From: Parendozoicomonas sp. Alg238-R29
GTDB taxonomy: Bacteria > Pseudomonadota > Gammaproteobacteria > Pseudomonadales > Endozoicomonadaceae
Length of the DNA stretch: 55,749 nt
Assembly (NCBI RefSeq): GCF_947331445.1
Contig: NZ_CAMZOG010000024.1
Coordinates: 1 to 55,749 of the forward strand
Direction of reading: 5' to 3'
Part shown: piece by piece, positions 25,782 to 36,069 of the stretch
How the letters are laid out: each line of letters opens with the position of its first letter
How positions within the stretch are numbered: position 1 is the stretch's first letter
Program-made: the position numbers and the translations under genes
The notes under the pieces: generated by a model
Database searches by the model: none
Seen by the model: only the letters and a program-made list of their open reading frames with translations
What the model was told of the DNA's origin: nothing

Positions 25782-27539
25782 ATGGATAAATCCGGAGCGG
25801 GTTCGGGAACGTCTGGCTATGCCGGGCAGGATGTTCATGGGTTTTCAAAATTATCGGGCCATCAGTCAGAAAAAGAGTCGGGCGTTAAACCGGTTCCTGT
25901 TTCTCTGCGTATGGAACTGGACGCTGCAAGCAAAGTTAATAAAAAAGATCTTCAGCATTATAAGGTTGAACAGGAGCATAATGTTTCCTCCCGGCTGAAG
26001 ACAGCAGGCAAGGTTGCTGGAGTAGCGGTACTCGGTACAGCTGTAGGTGCTGCGGCAACAGCTTTTCTTGGGCCTGCCGTAGTGGTGGGAACCGCAGTTG
26101 GTGGTAGTGGCTTTTATCTCCTTAATAAGGGGTGGGAATGGTGGGCGAAAAAGTCCGAGGTTGATGGCTCGTCTCCCGGCCACCTGGAAGATGATATTGA
26201 GATTGAGCTGGAATCGGCCATTGGGCAGATAAGGCGGCAGGAAAAAGAAATTGCAGACCTTAATGGAGAGCTTAGGGAAGCGCAGGCAGCTCTCGATGAA
26301 ACGCGTTTTTCTTCTCTCGAAAGTGAATCTGTCGATTCGGAAACGGATAGAGTTTATGCGCTTTTTCGTTTTAGGCGGGCAGAGAGTGTTAATAGCGAGA
26401 ACGGTGGGAGCTTCATTGCTGACACCTTGACAGGTGTCCGGCTTTTACAGGGCGAGGTTAATGCAAATTTATCTGTGGGGAAGCGAGGTGATACTCCGGT
26501 TAGAGATAGTTTGGAGGGTGAGTCTGATAGTGGCAATGTATTGGAAGGGACGCGTGCGCTTCACAGTCAACTCAGTAATTCCAGTGTACTCAGCTCGTTG
26601 AGTCATTACTCCGTAGACAGTGGGATAGGTGAGCCGAATAAACAACCTGAGCCGAATAAACAACCTGAACCGAATAAACAACCTGAACCCAAAGAAGAAT
26701 ACGATGACACGCTGTTTAGAGGGGATGGTTTTATTCCATCAAGGCCAAAAACAGAGCCGCTGGAGGATCTTTTGGATATCAGGGAGGGGCGTATTCAGGA
26801 ACTGGAGAGTGAAGCAAAAAAGGTTAAAGGGCAGTTTGACGATGTTATTGCCAGCCGAGATGAGCTGTTGGTAAAAAAAGAGGAAGACATCCGTCGCCGG
26901 GATGCTGATATTGCTAACTTTGAGAAAAAGCTTAAGAGTAAAGAAAACGAGTTGATTGCCTACAAAGATGATCTGGAGTTAGAACAAAAACAAACTGCAG
27001 ATTTGAGAGAAGTGAATAGTCAGTTAAAAGAAGGACTTGTTACACTGAGAGACTCTCTGGGGCAGTTGCTGAAAGATGACGAGTCTCTGCACCTTGAGGT
27101 GGTGGAACGGGTGCAACCCTATACCCAGAAAACAGGAAAAGTGTTTTGGTCGCGGGCATCGGAGCAAATCTTTGAGGGTGGTTTGCCACGTCTTGCGACC
27201 GGGATGAAAGAGCTAAAAGTTCTTGTCGACGTAATTGGTAAAAGGCTGAAAGCGGCTGATCTGAATGAGGAGGATATGAACAGCCTCAGGGGTGAGCTGG
27301 ATAAGCAGGCGCAGTTTTCAACATTCGGCAGGCAGCTTATTGCAGAGTTTGACCCTGATGTGAAACCGGACGCTCTTCTTGATGGCGCAATGCCTTCAAC
27401 CTTGCAGTTGATGGCGGAGGCACTGAAGGATGGAAAAATGTTTCAGGAGGGATATGAGCATATGTCAGCCAACGGTTTTGCCGGCAGCAAGAAGGATCTT
27501 ATTAAGGTCATGATGGGGGCGAGGCCGCAGGGTGGATAG
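25782..27539 (+). CDS. unrecognised coiled-coil protein with hydrophobic segment, possible effector
   Basis: I do not recognise this 585-aa protein. I place the start at ATG 25782 (MDKSGAGSGTSGYAG); an in-frame TTG at 25755 is less likely. Residues 1-45 are Ser/Gly-rich and look disordered. About 73-110 is a Gly/Ala-rich hydrophobic stretch long enough for one or two membrane passes (VAGVAVLGTAVGAAATAFLG, then VVVGTAVGGSGFYLL). Coiled coils cover about 135-180 and 326-426. Between them is an acidic Ser-rich region with a threefold EPNKQP repeat (18-bp units). The remainder (about 430-585) is helical. There is no Sec signal. It interrupts the normally adjacent yrbG and mlaF. A membrane-inserting type III substrate is one possibility, inferred only from this architecture. 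Confidence 0.7.
   Translation: MDKSGAGSGTSGYAGQDVHGFSKLSGHQSEKESGVKPVPVSLRMELDAASKVNKKDLQHYKVEQEHNVSSRLKTAGKVAGVAVLGTAVGAAATAFLGPAVVVGTAVGGSGFYLLNKGWEWWAKKSEVDGSSPGHLEDDIEIELESAIGQIRRQEKEIADLNGELREAQAALDETRFSSLESESVDSETDRVYALFRFRRAESVNSENGGSFIADTLTGVRLLQGEVNANLSVGKRGDTPVRDSLEGESDSGNVLEGTRALHSQLSNSSVLSSLSHYSVDSGIGEPNKQPEPNKQPEPNKQPEPKEEYDDTLFRGDGFIPSRPKTEPLEDLLDIREGRIQELESEAKKVKGQFDDVIASRDELLVKKEEDIRRRDADIANFEKKLKSKENELIAYKDDLELEQKQTADLREVNSQLKEGLVTLRDSLGQLLKDDESLHLEVVERVQPYTQKTGKVFWSRASEQIFEGGLPRLATGMKELKVLVDVIGKRLKAADLNEEDMNSLRGELDKQAQFSTFGRQLIAEFDPDVKPDALLDGAMPSTLQLMAEALKDGKMFQEGYEHMSANGFAGSKKDLIKVMMGARPQGG
26631..26684 (+). repeat. 18-bp in-frame tandem repeat (EPNKQP x3)
   Basis: Three copies of GAGCCGAATAAACAACCT lie at 26631-26648, 26649-26666 and 26667-26684. 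The third differs by one base (GAA for GAG). They encode EPNKQP three times inside the disordered linker of the coiled-coil protein, and a further partial unit (GAACC) follows. The length can change without breaking the frame. Confidence 0.95.
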
Positions 27540-27710
27540 GTGAAGTCCTATATGTGTCTTTCAATTTGTGTTGAGAGATGGAGTGCTAATGTGCTGTAGT
27601 GAATGGTACACTTTGTTTTTACGGATAATCAATTCTATTTGTCGTATTTAAAGGTAAGCGGATACGGCAGTTGGCTATAGTCTGGCCTCTGCAGTGGAAA
27701 CCTGTTGCTG

Positions 27711-28523
27711 ATGAATCAAGAAAATGAAAGCTTTATCGAGATCCGGGGACTCACGTTTATGCGTGGCGACCGAGTGATTTTCGATAATATTGATATGGAT
27801 ATACCCCGTGGCAAGGTCACCGGAATAATGGGGCCCAGCGGGACGGGTAAAACGACTTTGCTGCGTCTTATTGGTGCTCAGCTTAGACCTGACGCAGGAA
27901 AGATTTTTGTAGATGGGCGCTGTGTTTCAACAATGGGACGCGACGAGTTGTTTCGTGTTCGCTCCCGAATGGGCATGCTGTTCCAGAGTGGAGCCCTGTT
28001 TACTGATATTACCGTTTTTGAGAATGTGGCCTTTCCGCTTCGGGTTCATACTCGTCTTTCTGAACAGATGATTCACGACATTGTACTGATGAAGTTGCAG
28101 GCTGTTGGGCTTCGTGGTGCCAGTCAGCTAATGCCTGCTGAATTGTCCGGTGGTATGTCACGGCGTGTTGCATTGGCACGAGCTATTTCTCTTGACCCTG
28201 ATTTTATTATGTACGACGAACCTTTTGTCGGTCAGGATCCTATTGCCATGGGCGTTTTGGTGAACCTTCTTCGAAAGCTGAATAATGCCTTAAATCTGAC
28301 CAGCGTGATTGTGTCTCATGACCTGAGTGAAACGGCCAGTATTGCCGACTATCTCTATCTGCTTGCCGATGGCCATGTGATTGCTGGTGGTACGCCAGAC
28401 GAACTGCAGTCTTCAGAAGATCCAAAGGTGCGACAGTTTATGAATGGTATACCGGATGGCCCGGTTCCCTTTCATTATCCTGCAGATGATTATGCTAAGG
28501 AACTTCTGGGGGAACGTCCATGA
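27711..28523 (+). CDS. mlaF: MlaF, ATPase of the Mla phospholipid transporter
   Basis: MlaF drives the MlaFEDB complex that moves phospholipids between inner and outer membranes to preserve outer-leaflet asymmetry. The protein shows Walker [13 protein letters not shown], signature [14 protein letters not shown], Walker [14 protein letters not shown] and the switch His in [11 protein letters not shown] use ATG 27711; TTG 27705 is an alternative adding two residues. It is the first gene of mlaFEDCB and overlaps mlaE by ATGA. Confidence 0.96.
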   Translation: MNQENESFIEIRGLTFMRGDRVIFDNIDMDIPRGKVTGIMGPSGTGKTTLLRLIGAQLRPDAGKIFVDGRCVSTMGRDELFRVRSRMGMLFQSGALFTDITVFENVAFPLRVHTRLSEQMIHDIVLMKLQAVGLRGASQLMPAELSGGMSRRVALARAISLDPDFIMYDEPFVGQDPIAMGVLVNLLRKLNNALNLTSVIVSHDLSETASIADYLYLLADGHVIAGGTPDELQSSEDPKVRQFMNGIPDGPVPFHYPADDYAKELLGERP

Positions 28524-29314
28524 GCCGTTTGCTGGATCATGTCGCTACTCTAGGGCGCAGCGGGCTTGAAGTCCTTCAAGCCATGGGGCGGGCAACGATA
28601 ATGCTGGGTATGGCTTTGTTTGGTCGCAGCAGCAGTCATGGATCCATGCCTTCACTGGTTGTGAAGCAGATTTATGCCGTGGGTGTCCTTTCGTTGATCA
28701 TTATTACCGTATCCGGCGTGTTCATTGGCATGGTGCTGGGGCTTCAGGGTTATAACATTCTTGTGCGGTACGGCACTGAACAATCTGTTGGTCAGATGGT
28801 TGCTCTGAGTCTTGTTCGTGAGCTCGGGCCGGTAGTAACAGCTCTGTTGTTTGCCGGGCGAGCCGGTTCAGCACTGACTGCAGAGATTGGCTTGATGAAA
28901 GCCACTGAACAGTTATCCAGTCTGGAAATGATTGGTGTTGATCCACTCAAGCGTATTATTGCCCCCCGTTTTTGGGCTGGCTTTATCAGTATGCCTCTGC
29001 TGGCCTGTATCTTCTCAATGGTCGGTATCTTCGGCGGCTCCATGGTCGGCGTTGACTGGTTGGGGATTTATGAAGGATCTTTCTGGGGCAATATGCAGCA
29101 ATCTGTCGACTTCTGGAATGATGTGGTTGATGGCCTGATTAAAAGTGTGATGTTTGGTTTTGTAGTGACCTGGATTGCGGTGTTCCAGGGATATGATGCT
29201 GTGCCGACATCTGAAGGTATCAGCCGGGCAACAACCCGGACAGTTGTCTACGCCTCCCTGGCTGTGCTGGGGCTGGACTTTATCCTCACAGCCGTGATGT
29301 TTGGAGATCTCTGA
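28520..29314 (+). CDS. mlaE: MlaE, permease of the Mla transporter
   Basis: MlaE is the membrane permease of the Mla ABC system. The 264-aa protein has five to six hydrophobic helices and the family segments [40 protein letters not shown] and [20 protein letters not shown], the last forming the coupling helix to MlaF. The ATG overlaps the mlaF stop (ATGA). Confidence 0.97.
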   Translation: MSRLLDHVATLGRSGLEVLQAMGRATIMLGMALFGRSSSHGSMPSLVVKQIYAVGVLSLIIITVSGVFIGMVLGLQGYNILVRYGTEQSVGQMVALSLVRELGPVVTALLFAGRAGSALTAEIGLMKATEQLSSLEMIGVDPLKRIIAPRFWAGFISMPLLACIFSMVGIFGGSMVGVDWLGIYEGSFWGNMQQSVDFWNDVVDGLIKSVMFGFVVTWIAVFQGYDAVPTSEGISRATTRTVVYASLAVLGLDFILTAVMFGDL

Positions 29315-29315
29315 A

Positions 29316-29801
29316 ATGCGGATGCGAACCGTTGAAATCAGCGTTGGCGCCTTTCTTTTGGCCGGTTTGTTTGCCTTGGTTTTACTTGCCCTGAGGGTGA
29401 GTGGCCTGTCTGTTAATGCTGACAATACTACCTATCGGCTTTATGCAGAGTTTGACAATGTGGGTTCCCTTACCAAGCGGGCAAAAGTTGCCATGGGTGG
29501 TGTAACGATTGGTCGGGTTGTCGATATCGAGCTTGATAAAAAAACCTATATGGCCCGTGTGATTATGGATATTGAGACCAATGTCGATAATATCCCTGTG
29601 GACAGTTCGGCCGCTATTCTTACTGCAGGACTTCTGGGTGAGAAATTTATCGGGATCAGTATTGGTGGTTCCCGGGACTTTTTTAAGGATGGGGAAACCA
29701 TCGATGACACCCAATCAGCTATTGTCCTGGAAGACCTGATTGGTAAGTTCTTGCTCGGCTCTGTCGGTAAGGACGATGAAGAAAGTAATGACAGTTTCTG
29801 A
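29316..29801 (+). CDS. mlaD: MlaD, MCE-domain lipid carrier subunit
   Basis: MlaD forms a hexameric MCE ring in the periplasm above the MlaE permease. It has an N-terminal membrane anchor (VEISVGAFLLAGLFALVLLA) and one MCE domain (about residues 40-118: YAEFDNVGSLTKRAKVAMGG then VTIGRVV), followed by a short helical tail. ATG 29316 is spaced 9 bases from GGAG (29303-29306) and lies just after the mlaE stop. A TTG at 29301 also opens the frame, but inside mlaE. Confidence 0.95.
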   Translation: MRMRTVEISVGAFLLAGLFALVLLALRVSGLSVNADNTTYRLYAEFDNVGSLTKRAKVAMGGVTIGRVVDIELDKKTYMARVIMDIETNVDNIPVDSSAAILTAGLLGEKFIGISIGGSRDFFKDGETIDDTQSAIVLEDLIGKFLLGSVGKDDEESNDSF

Positions 29802-29823
29802 TTTGCTGGAAAGGAATATGGGT

Positions 29824-30528
29824 ATGGTCGGCTTCAACAAGAGCAGTTTTTCAGGTGTATTTTTTACATTCCTGATCTGGTGTCTGCCTTTTGGCGTTTC
29901 TGTCGCCAATGCTGCTGAAACTCCTGATAAAGTCTCTGGCAATGCAACGGCCAGAGTAATCAAACTGCTTCAGGATAACCGTAATACTTACGAGAAAAAA
30001 CCGGATCAGTTTTACAGGGATGTTGAGCAGGTTATTGATCCTGTTATTGCCTTCGATGAAATGGCTCGTGGGGTCATGGGTAAATATGCGCATCGAGCCT
30101 CAGACGCTCAGATAAAAGAATTTACTGGTGTGTTTCGCAGTAGCCTGATCCATTTTTATAGCAAGGCGGTGCTGACGTTTGATTCCAGCCAGCTATCACT
30201 GGGTAAAGTCGATCCTGTTTCTCCGGAAATCCTGAAAGAGTATGACAGTGGAAAAAGTCGTTCTGTTCCCGTGAGCCTGAAAATCAAGGCGAAAGATGCA
30301 GAGTACTCTATATCTTACTCCATGATGAAAGAGGGAGGGGAGTGGAAAGTTCGCAATATCATTGTTGAAGGTATCAATATTGGTATTCAGTTCCGCAACC
30401 AGTTTGGCGAAGCCATGAATCGCTATAAAAAGGTTGAGGTGGCTATTGAGAAGTGGCCAGAGCTGATGCAGCAGACTGAGAAGAGTCAGGAAAAAGAACT
30501 GCGTGAGAAGGGAAAAGACAAGTCATGA
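29824..30528 (+). CDS. mlaC: MlaC, periplasmic phospholipid-binding protein
   Basis: MlaC shuttles phospholipid between the outer-membrane MlaA-porin complex and MlaD. The protein has a signal peptide ending in SVANA before AETPD, then the MlaC fold with IDPVIAFDEMARGVMGKY, YSKAVLTFD and the C-terminal GINIGIQFRNQF segment. I place the start at ATG 29824, 8 bases after GGAAAGGA; the ATG at 29818 is too close to that site. The tail is Glu/Lys-rich. It overlaps mlaB by ATGA. Confidence 0.93.
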   Translation: MVGFNKSSFSGVFFTFLIWCLPFGVSVANAAETPDKVSGNATARVIKLLQDNRNTYEKKPDQFYRDVEQVIDPVIAFDEMARGVMGKYAHRASDAQIKEFTGVFRSSLIHFYSKAVLTFDSSQLSLGKVDPVSPEILKEYDSGKSRSVPVSLKIKAKDAEYSISYSMMKEGGEWKVRNIIVEGINIGIQFRNQFGEAMNRYKKVEVAIEKWPELMQQTEKSQEKELREKGKDKS

Positions 30529-30833
30529 GTGAGTTGTCCGTCGTCTCTCCTGGGCGCTTTTCCTTGATTGGTGAAATTAATAAAGAGTCGGTACCAGGTT
30601 TAGTAGACAGAGGCTGGGCGGCACTTGCAGATCATGACGGCAAAGATTTGCTTGTTGATTTGTCTGGTGTGAACCATGCCGACAGCGCCGCTTTGGCCAT
30701 GCTTTTATCCTGGGTAAGGCGCTCCCGTAATGACGGAAAGGACCTGTCCTACTATCAATTTCCCGAAGATCTTATGGCTCTTGCTCGGGTGTGTGGTGTC
30801 GATACGCTGCTGCCTTTGGCAGAGCCTGTCTGA
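30525..30833 (+). CDS. mlaB: MlaB, STAS-domain subunit of the Mla transporter
   Basis: MlaB is a cytoplasmic STAS-domain protein that binds MlaF and is needed for assembly and activity of the ATPase. The 102-aa product has the STAS pattern with LLVDLSGVNHADSAALAMLL, including the conserved Ser of the DSA motif. Its ATG overlaps the mlaC stop, closing the coupled mlaFEDCB unit. Confidence 0.93.
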   Translation: MSELSVVSPGRFSLIGEINKESVPGLVDRGWAALADHDGKDLLVDLSGVNHADSAALAMLLSWVRRSRNDGKDLSYYQFPEDLMALARVCGVDTLLPLAEPV

Positions 30834-30927
30834 CAATTCAGTGCATCAGAGCCCTTCTTACACTGGTGTCCTGCCCCGCACTTCCCTATCATAGGCCTCT
30901 TTGCGTTCCGGTTCCGGGAAGAGTCCT

Positions 30928-31170
30928 ATGCATGCCAGTGAAGTAAAAGAGCTGCTTGAAGCGAAAATAGATGGTGCTCAGATTTTGGTTGAAGGGGAAG
31001 GCTGCGACTTCACCCTGACCGTAGTTTCTGAAGTTTTTGCCGGTTGCCTGCCGGTCAAACGCCAGCAGATGGTCTATACACATCTCAACGAGATGATTGC
31101 TGCAGGCACTATTCACGCTGTAACCATGCAAACCTTTACTCCTGAGGAGTGGGCTGCCCGACAAGGGTAA
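30928..31170 (+). CDS. ibaG: IbaG, BolA-family protein
   Basis: IbaG (YrbA) is a BolA-like protein that binds monothiol glutaredoxins through a shared Fe-S cluster and is tied to acid response and envelope homeostasis. The 80-aa product begins MHASEVKELLEAKIDGAQI and contains the VSEVFAGCLPVKRQQMVY segment with its conserved Cys. ATG 30928 is chosen over the in-frame TTG at 30901, which would add nine uncharacteristic residues. It lies between mlaB and murA as in most gammaproteobacteria. Confidence 0.93.
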   Translation: MHASEVKELLEAKIDGAQILVEGEGCDFTLTVVSEVFAGCLPVKRQQMVYTHLNEMIAAGTIHAVTMQTFTPEEWAARQG

Positions 31171-31250
31171 TACCATCCGGAATGCGGTTTGGACGGCGCT
31201 GTTTGGGCGAAAAGCTCTAAGTGCCAGTTAACAATTGTATTTAAGAATGA

Positions 31251-32573
<1,323 letters not shown>

Positions 32574-32654
32574 TAGCTTTGGTTTTGCTGTTGGAATGCG
32601 GGGAGCATTTCAGCAGCAGGGCTGTATTGAAAGAATTTGAGTGGTCACAAAATA

Positions 32655-33299
32655 ATGATATCAACACCTCTGACTATCGCCCTTTCTAAAGGCCGTATTC
32701 TGCAGGAAACCCGTCCATTACTGGAAAAAGCGGGCATAACACCGACAGAAGATGTAGCAAAAACCCGCAAGCTTATTATTCCTACTAACCATGAGAATGT
32801 CCGTCTGCTGATTGTTCGGGCCAGTGATGTACCGACTTACGTTGAGCATGGAGCAGCAGATCTGGGCGTTGCCGGAAAAGACGTGTTGATGGAGCACAAC
32901 TCGCCAGAGTTGTACGAGCCTCTGGATCTTCAAATATCAAAATGTCGTCTAATGACGGCTACTGCAGTTGATTATCAGGAAGAACCTGGTCGACGCATTC
33001 GAGTCGCAACCAAGTTTGTGAATGTCGCTAAACGTTTCTATGCCAGCCAAGGCAAACAAGTTGATATTATTAAACTCTATGGTTCCATGGAGCTGGCACC
33101 GTTAATTGATCTGGCAGATCAGATTGTGGATATCGTTGATACCGGAAATACCCTGAAAGCCAATGGGTTAGAACCGAGAGAACATATCGCTGATATCAGC
33201 TCACGGTTGGTGGTGAACCGTGCTGCTATGAAAGTGAAGCATGAAACTATCAGCGAGATAATCAATCACATGAAAGCTGCAGTGGAAGTGGCTGGTTAA
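32655..33299 (+). CDS. hisG: ATP phosphoribosyltransferase, short form
   Basis: HisG joins ATP and PRPP in the first step of histidine synthesis. The protein (214 aa from ATG 32655) is the short HisG-S form: it has the catalytic domains ([38 protein letters not shown]) but lacks the C-terminal ACT-like regulatory domain of about 80 residues. Short HisG works as a hetero-octamer with HisZ, which is not in this window. TTG 32637 is an alternative upstream start. Confidence 0.94.
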   Translation: MISTPLTIALSKGRILQETRPLLEKAGITPTEDVAKTRKLIIPTNHENVRLLIVRASDVPTYVEHGAADLGVAGKDVLMEHNSPELYEPLDLQISKCRLMTATAVDYQEEPGRRIRVATKFVNVAKRFYASQGKQVDIIKLYGSMELAPLIDLADQIVDIVDTGNTLKANGLEPREHIADISSRLVVNRAAMKVKHETISEIINHMKAAVEVAG

Positions 33300-33362
33300 G
33301 CGCGACCATTTCTGAATCTGTTTTTATAAATATAAATTCATTGACGCTGTCAGAGGCACCCT

Positions 33363-34676
33363 ATGAGCGAAGTTGCGGTTCAGCCCCGCAGGCTGGTTTA
33401 CGGCGATAAAACATTTGCCGAACACCTTGATCATCTTCTGGCCTGGGAATCTGTATCAGATACAAGTGTTCAGCAGGTTGTTACTGATATTGTTGAGCAG
33501 GTGAAAAGTCGTGGTGATGATGCTTTATTAGAATTCTCCAATCGCTTTGACAATCTGGCAGCTAAAACCCTTGCTGACCTTACTCTTGATAAACAGCAAC
33601 TGCTCAGTGCCCTTGAAAACCTGCCAACGGAACAACGTACCGCACTGGAAACTGCTGCAAAACGCATTCGTGATTACCACGAAAAGCAGGTTCAGGATGG
33701 CTGGAGCTTTACCGAAGCTGATGGCACCAGACTTGGTCAACGGGTCACGCCACTTGACCGGGTAGGGCTGTATGTTCCCGGTGGGCAGGCCGCTTATCCC
33801 TCTTCTGTACTGATGAATGCGATTCCTGCCAGCGTGGCAGGTGTTGATGAAGTAGTCATGGTTGTTCCAACCCCTGGCGGCGCAATCAGTGAACTGGTTC
33901 TTGCCGCTGCAGCGCTAGGTGGTGTTGATCGAGTGTTTACCATTGGAGGAGCTCAGGCTATTGCTGCTCTGGCTTATGGTACGGAAACTGTTCCCGCTGT
34001 GGATAAGATTGTTGGGCCGGGTAATATTTATGTAGCAACAGCTAAGCGGATGGTCTTTGGTCAGGTTGGTATTGATATGATTGCCGGCCCATCAGAAATT
34101 CTGGTAATCAGTGACGGCAAAACAGATCCGGACTGGATCGCAATGGATCTGTTTTCTCAGGCAGAGCATGATGAAGATGCTCAGGCCATTCTGATAAGCC
34201 CTGATGCTGAGTTTCTTGATGCAGTACAGGCCAGTATAAATAAGCTTTTGCCCACGATGGAACGTAAAACTATTATCCAGGCTTCATTGAATGACCGTGG
34301 TGCCATGATTCATGTGCCAGACTTAAGTAAAGCCGCAGAGGTGTGTAATCGAATTGCTCCGGAGCATCTGGAATTGTCGATAGAAAACCCTGAGGCCGTT
34401 CTGTCTGACATTCGACATGCGGGCGCTATCTTTATGGGGCGTTACACTGCAGAGGCCTTGGGAGATTACTGTGCCGGGCCAAACCATGTGTTGCCAACGT
34501 CTGGCACCGCTCGTTACTCATCACCGCTGGGTGTTTATGACTTTCAGAAGCGAACATCACTGATTAACTTCTCGGCGCAGGGGGCTTCAGAGGCTGGAAA
34601 GGTGGCTTCTGTTCTGGCTCGCGGAGAAGGGTTGACTGCGCATGCCCGATCGGCTGAATACCGTATCAAGAAGTGA
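33363..34676 (+). CDS. hisD: histidinol dehydrogenase
   Basis: HisD oxidises L-histidinol to L-histidine in two NAD-dependent steps at a zinc site. The 437-aa protein has [49 protein letters not shown] and [12 protein letters not shown]. The catalytic Glu-His pair is in [11 protein letters not shown] and zinc-site residues in [11 protein letters not shown]. It lies 63 bases after hisG. hisC, usually next in pseudomonad-like genomes, is not present; a terminator follows instead. Confidence 0.97.
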   Translation: MSEVAVQPRRLVYGDKTFAEHLDHLLAWESVSDTSVQQVVTDIVEQVKSRGDDALLEFSNRFDNLAAKTLADLTLDKQQLLSALENLPTEQRTALETAAKRIRDYHEKQVQDGWSFTEADGTRLGQRVTPLDRVGLYVPGGQAAYPSSVLMNAIPASVAGVDEVVMVVPTPGGAISELVLAAAALGGVDRVFTIGGAQAIAALAYGTETVPAVDKIVGPGNIYVATAKRMVFGQVGIDMIAGPSEILVISDGKTDPDWIAMDLFSQAEHDEDAQAILISPDAEFLDAVQASINKLLPTMERKTIIQASLNDRGAMIHVPDLSKAAEVCNRIAPEHLELSIENPEAVLSDIRHAGAIFMGRYTAEALGDYCAGPNHVLPTSGTARYSSPLGVYDFQKRTSLINFSAQGASEAGKVASVLARGEGLTAHARSAEYRIKK

Positions 34677-34680
34677 ATAA

Positions 34681-34708
34681 GATGAGAGCCAGTATTCTGG
34701 CTCTCATC
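34681..34708. terminator. strong hairpin terminator between hisD and degS
   Basis: GATGAGAGCCAG pairs perfectly with CTGGCTCTCATC around the loop TATT, followed on the plus strand by TTTCAGGTTTTATTT. It lies 4 bases past the hisD stop and 13 bases from the converging degS stop, so it probably serves both. Confidence 0.88.
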
Positions 34709-34721
34709 TTTCAGGTTTTAT

Positions 34722-35867
34722 TTATCCGCGGGTTGGATCTTCCGGGCGTTCGCCAACTTCTGTGACAAACGGTATTTCCTTGCCATCACGCAAAACTATA
34801 ATTGTGACTTTCGAGCCGGGTTTAAGCTTGGCAACACTGTTCATTACCTTTCGGGCATCGTAGGTTACAAGCTCATTAATACGGAGAATGATATCACCTC
34901 GCTGAAGGCCAGCAGATTTGGCTGGACCATTCTCATAAACTCCAGAAATTAATATGCCGCTACCCAGTGGCAGATTAAAGGCTTCAGCAAGTTCTGTGCT
35001 GAGAGCGGTAGATTCAATTCCCAACCAACCCCGTACAACCCTGCCTCTATCGATAATGGATGTCATCACAAACTTGGCAAGATTCGATGGAATGGCAAAG
35101 CCCAAGCCTTCACTACCGCCGTCACTGGAAATCAGTGCGGTAGAAATGCCTACCAATTCGCCTTTGGCATTAATGAGTGCACCACCGGAGTTACCAATAT
35201 TAATTGCGGCATCGGTTTGCAGGAAGCCTTCATAAGTGCTGAGTCGCAGGTCGCGGCGGGTTGCGCTGATGATTCCCTGACTGACTGTTTGCCCCAATCC
35301 AAATGGATTACCAATGGCGAGAACAACATCACCAATTTTTACTGACTTTGAATCTGCCCAATCGGCACTGGGGAGGTTCTCCATTTCAATTTTAAGAACC
35401 GCCAGATCGGTTTCCGGATCAAAACCGATAACCTTGGCTCGGGTTTCCCGGAAGTCTGGCAGGGCAACAATAATATCGTCTGCACCTTTAATTACGTGAT
35501 TGTTGGTGAGTACATATCCGGCCGGGCTAACAATAACTCCTGAGCCAAGACTGGACTGAACCTGCTGTCTTCGGGGAATTCGGCTTTTGCTGAAAGGTTC
35601 GGATAACAGGTTGTTGTCCCGATTTCCCGGACGCCGCAAGGTGCGTTGAGTGAAAATGCTGACAACTGAGGGGGCAGCCTTAACCACGGCGGAATTAAAG
35701 GAGGGGACAAATGTTTGGAGTGGTGGTTGCTCAACAACTGGTTGAGGTTTGGCCTGTTCAACTTCTCCAGTGAGAGAAGGGTATTGCTGAAGAATAATCA
35801 GAGCAACAAGAAGACCACAGAGTGCAGGCCATCCAAACCAGCTAAGTGTTTGTGAAAACCGGTTCAT
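34722..35867 (-). CDS. degS: DegS/AlgW-type periplasmic serine protease
   Basis: DegS/AlgW is the site-1 protease that cuts the anti-sigma factor (RseA/MucA) when its PDZ domain senses misfolded outer-membrane proteins. The 381-aa protein has an N-terminal membrane anchor (WFGWPALCGLLVALIIL), a trypsin-like domain with His in TNNHVIKGADD, Asp in ETDLAVLKIE and Ser in NIGNSGGALINA, and one PDZ domain (about residues 275-365). A single PDZ and a membrane anchor separate it from DegP. It could equally be named algW. Its position beside hisD and nif3 is the pseudomonad arrangement. Confidence 0.94.
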   Translation of the reverse strand: MNRFSQTLSWFGWPALCGLLVALIILQQYPSLTGEVEQAKPQPVVEQPPLQTFVPSFNSAVVKAAPSVVSIFTQRTLRRPGNRDNNLLSEPFSKSRIPRRQQVQSSLGSGVIVSPAGYVLTNNHVIKGADDIIVALPDFRETRAKVIGFDPETDLAVLKIEMENLPSADWADSKSVKIGDVVLAIGNPFGLGQTVSQGIISATRRDLRLSTYEGFLQTDAAINIGNSGGALINAKGELVGISTALISSDGGSEGLGFAIPSNLAKFVMTSIIDRGRVVRGWLGIESTALSTELAEAFNLPLGSGILISGVYENGPAKSAGLQRGDIILRINELVTYDARKVMNSVAKLKPGSKVTIIVLRDGKEIPFVTEVGERPEDPTRG

Positions 35868-36025
35868 TAAAGTTATCCAGCCATCCTGTTTGAGATTGTG
35901 CTCGAATCTGCCTTTCTACCGCATCAAAACAGATGCACATAGAATGCCAGTACCAGTTAGTATAAAGGTATGCATTGTTCGGTGGTATATGCAAACTCCG
36001 GCATGATTAGAGAAAGGTTAAATTT

Positions 36026-36069
36026 GTTATGAAGTTACAGGAATTGTTGTTATGAAGTTACAGGAATTG
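36026..36069 (+). repeat. 23-bp tandem duplication over the nif3 start, creating an 8-codon upstream ORF
   Basis: GTTATGAAGTTACAGGAATTG recurs with a period of 23 bases (36026 and 49 bases 36049 onward). The first copy makes an ATG at 36029 that opens a mini-ORF (MKLQELLL) ending in TGA at 36053-36055, overlapping the real ATG at 36052 as ATGA. The CAGGAA inside the first copy also serves as the Shine-Dalgarno for the second ATG. The mini-ORF could couple or tune translation. Confidence 0.9.

Noticed and set aside
34722-35867. DegP/HtrA
   Set aside because: A membrane anchor in place of a cleavable signal and a single PDZ domain fit DegS/AlgW better.
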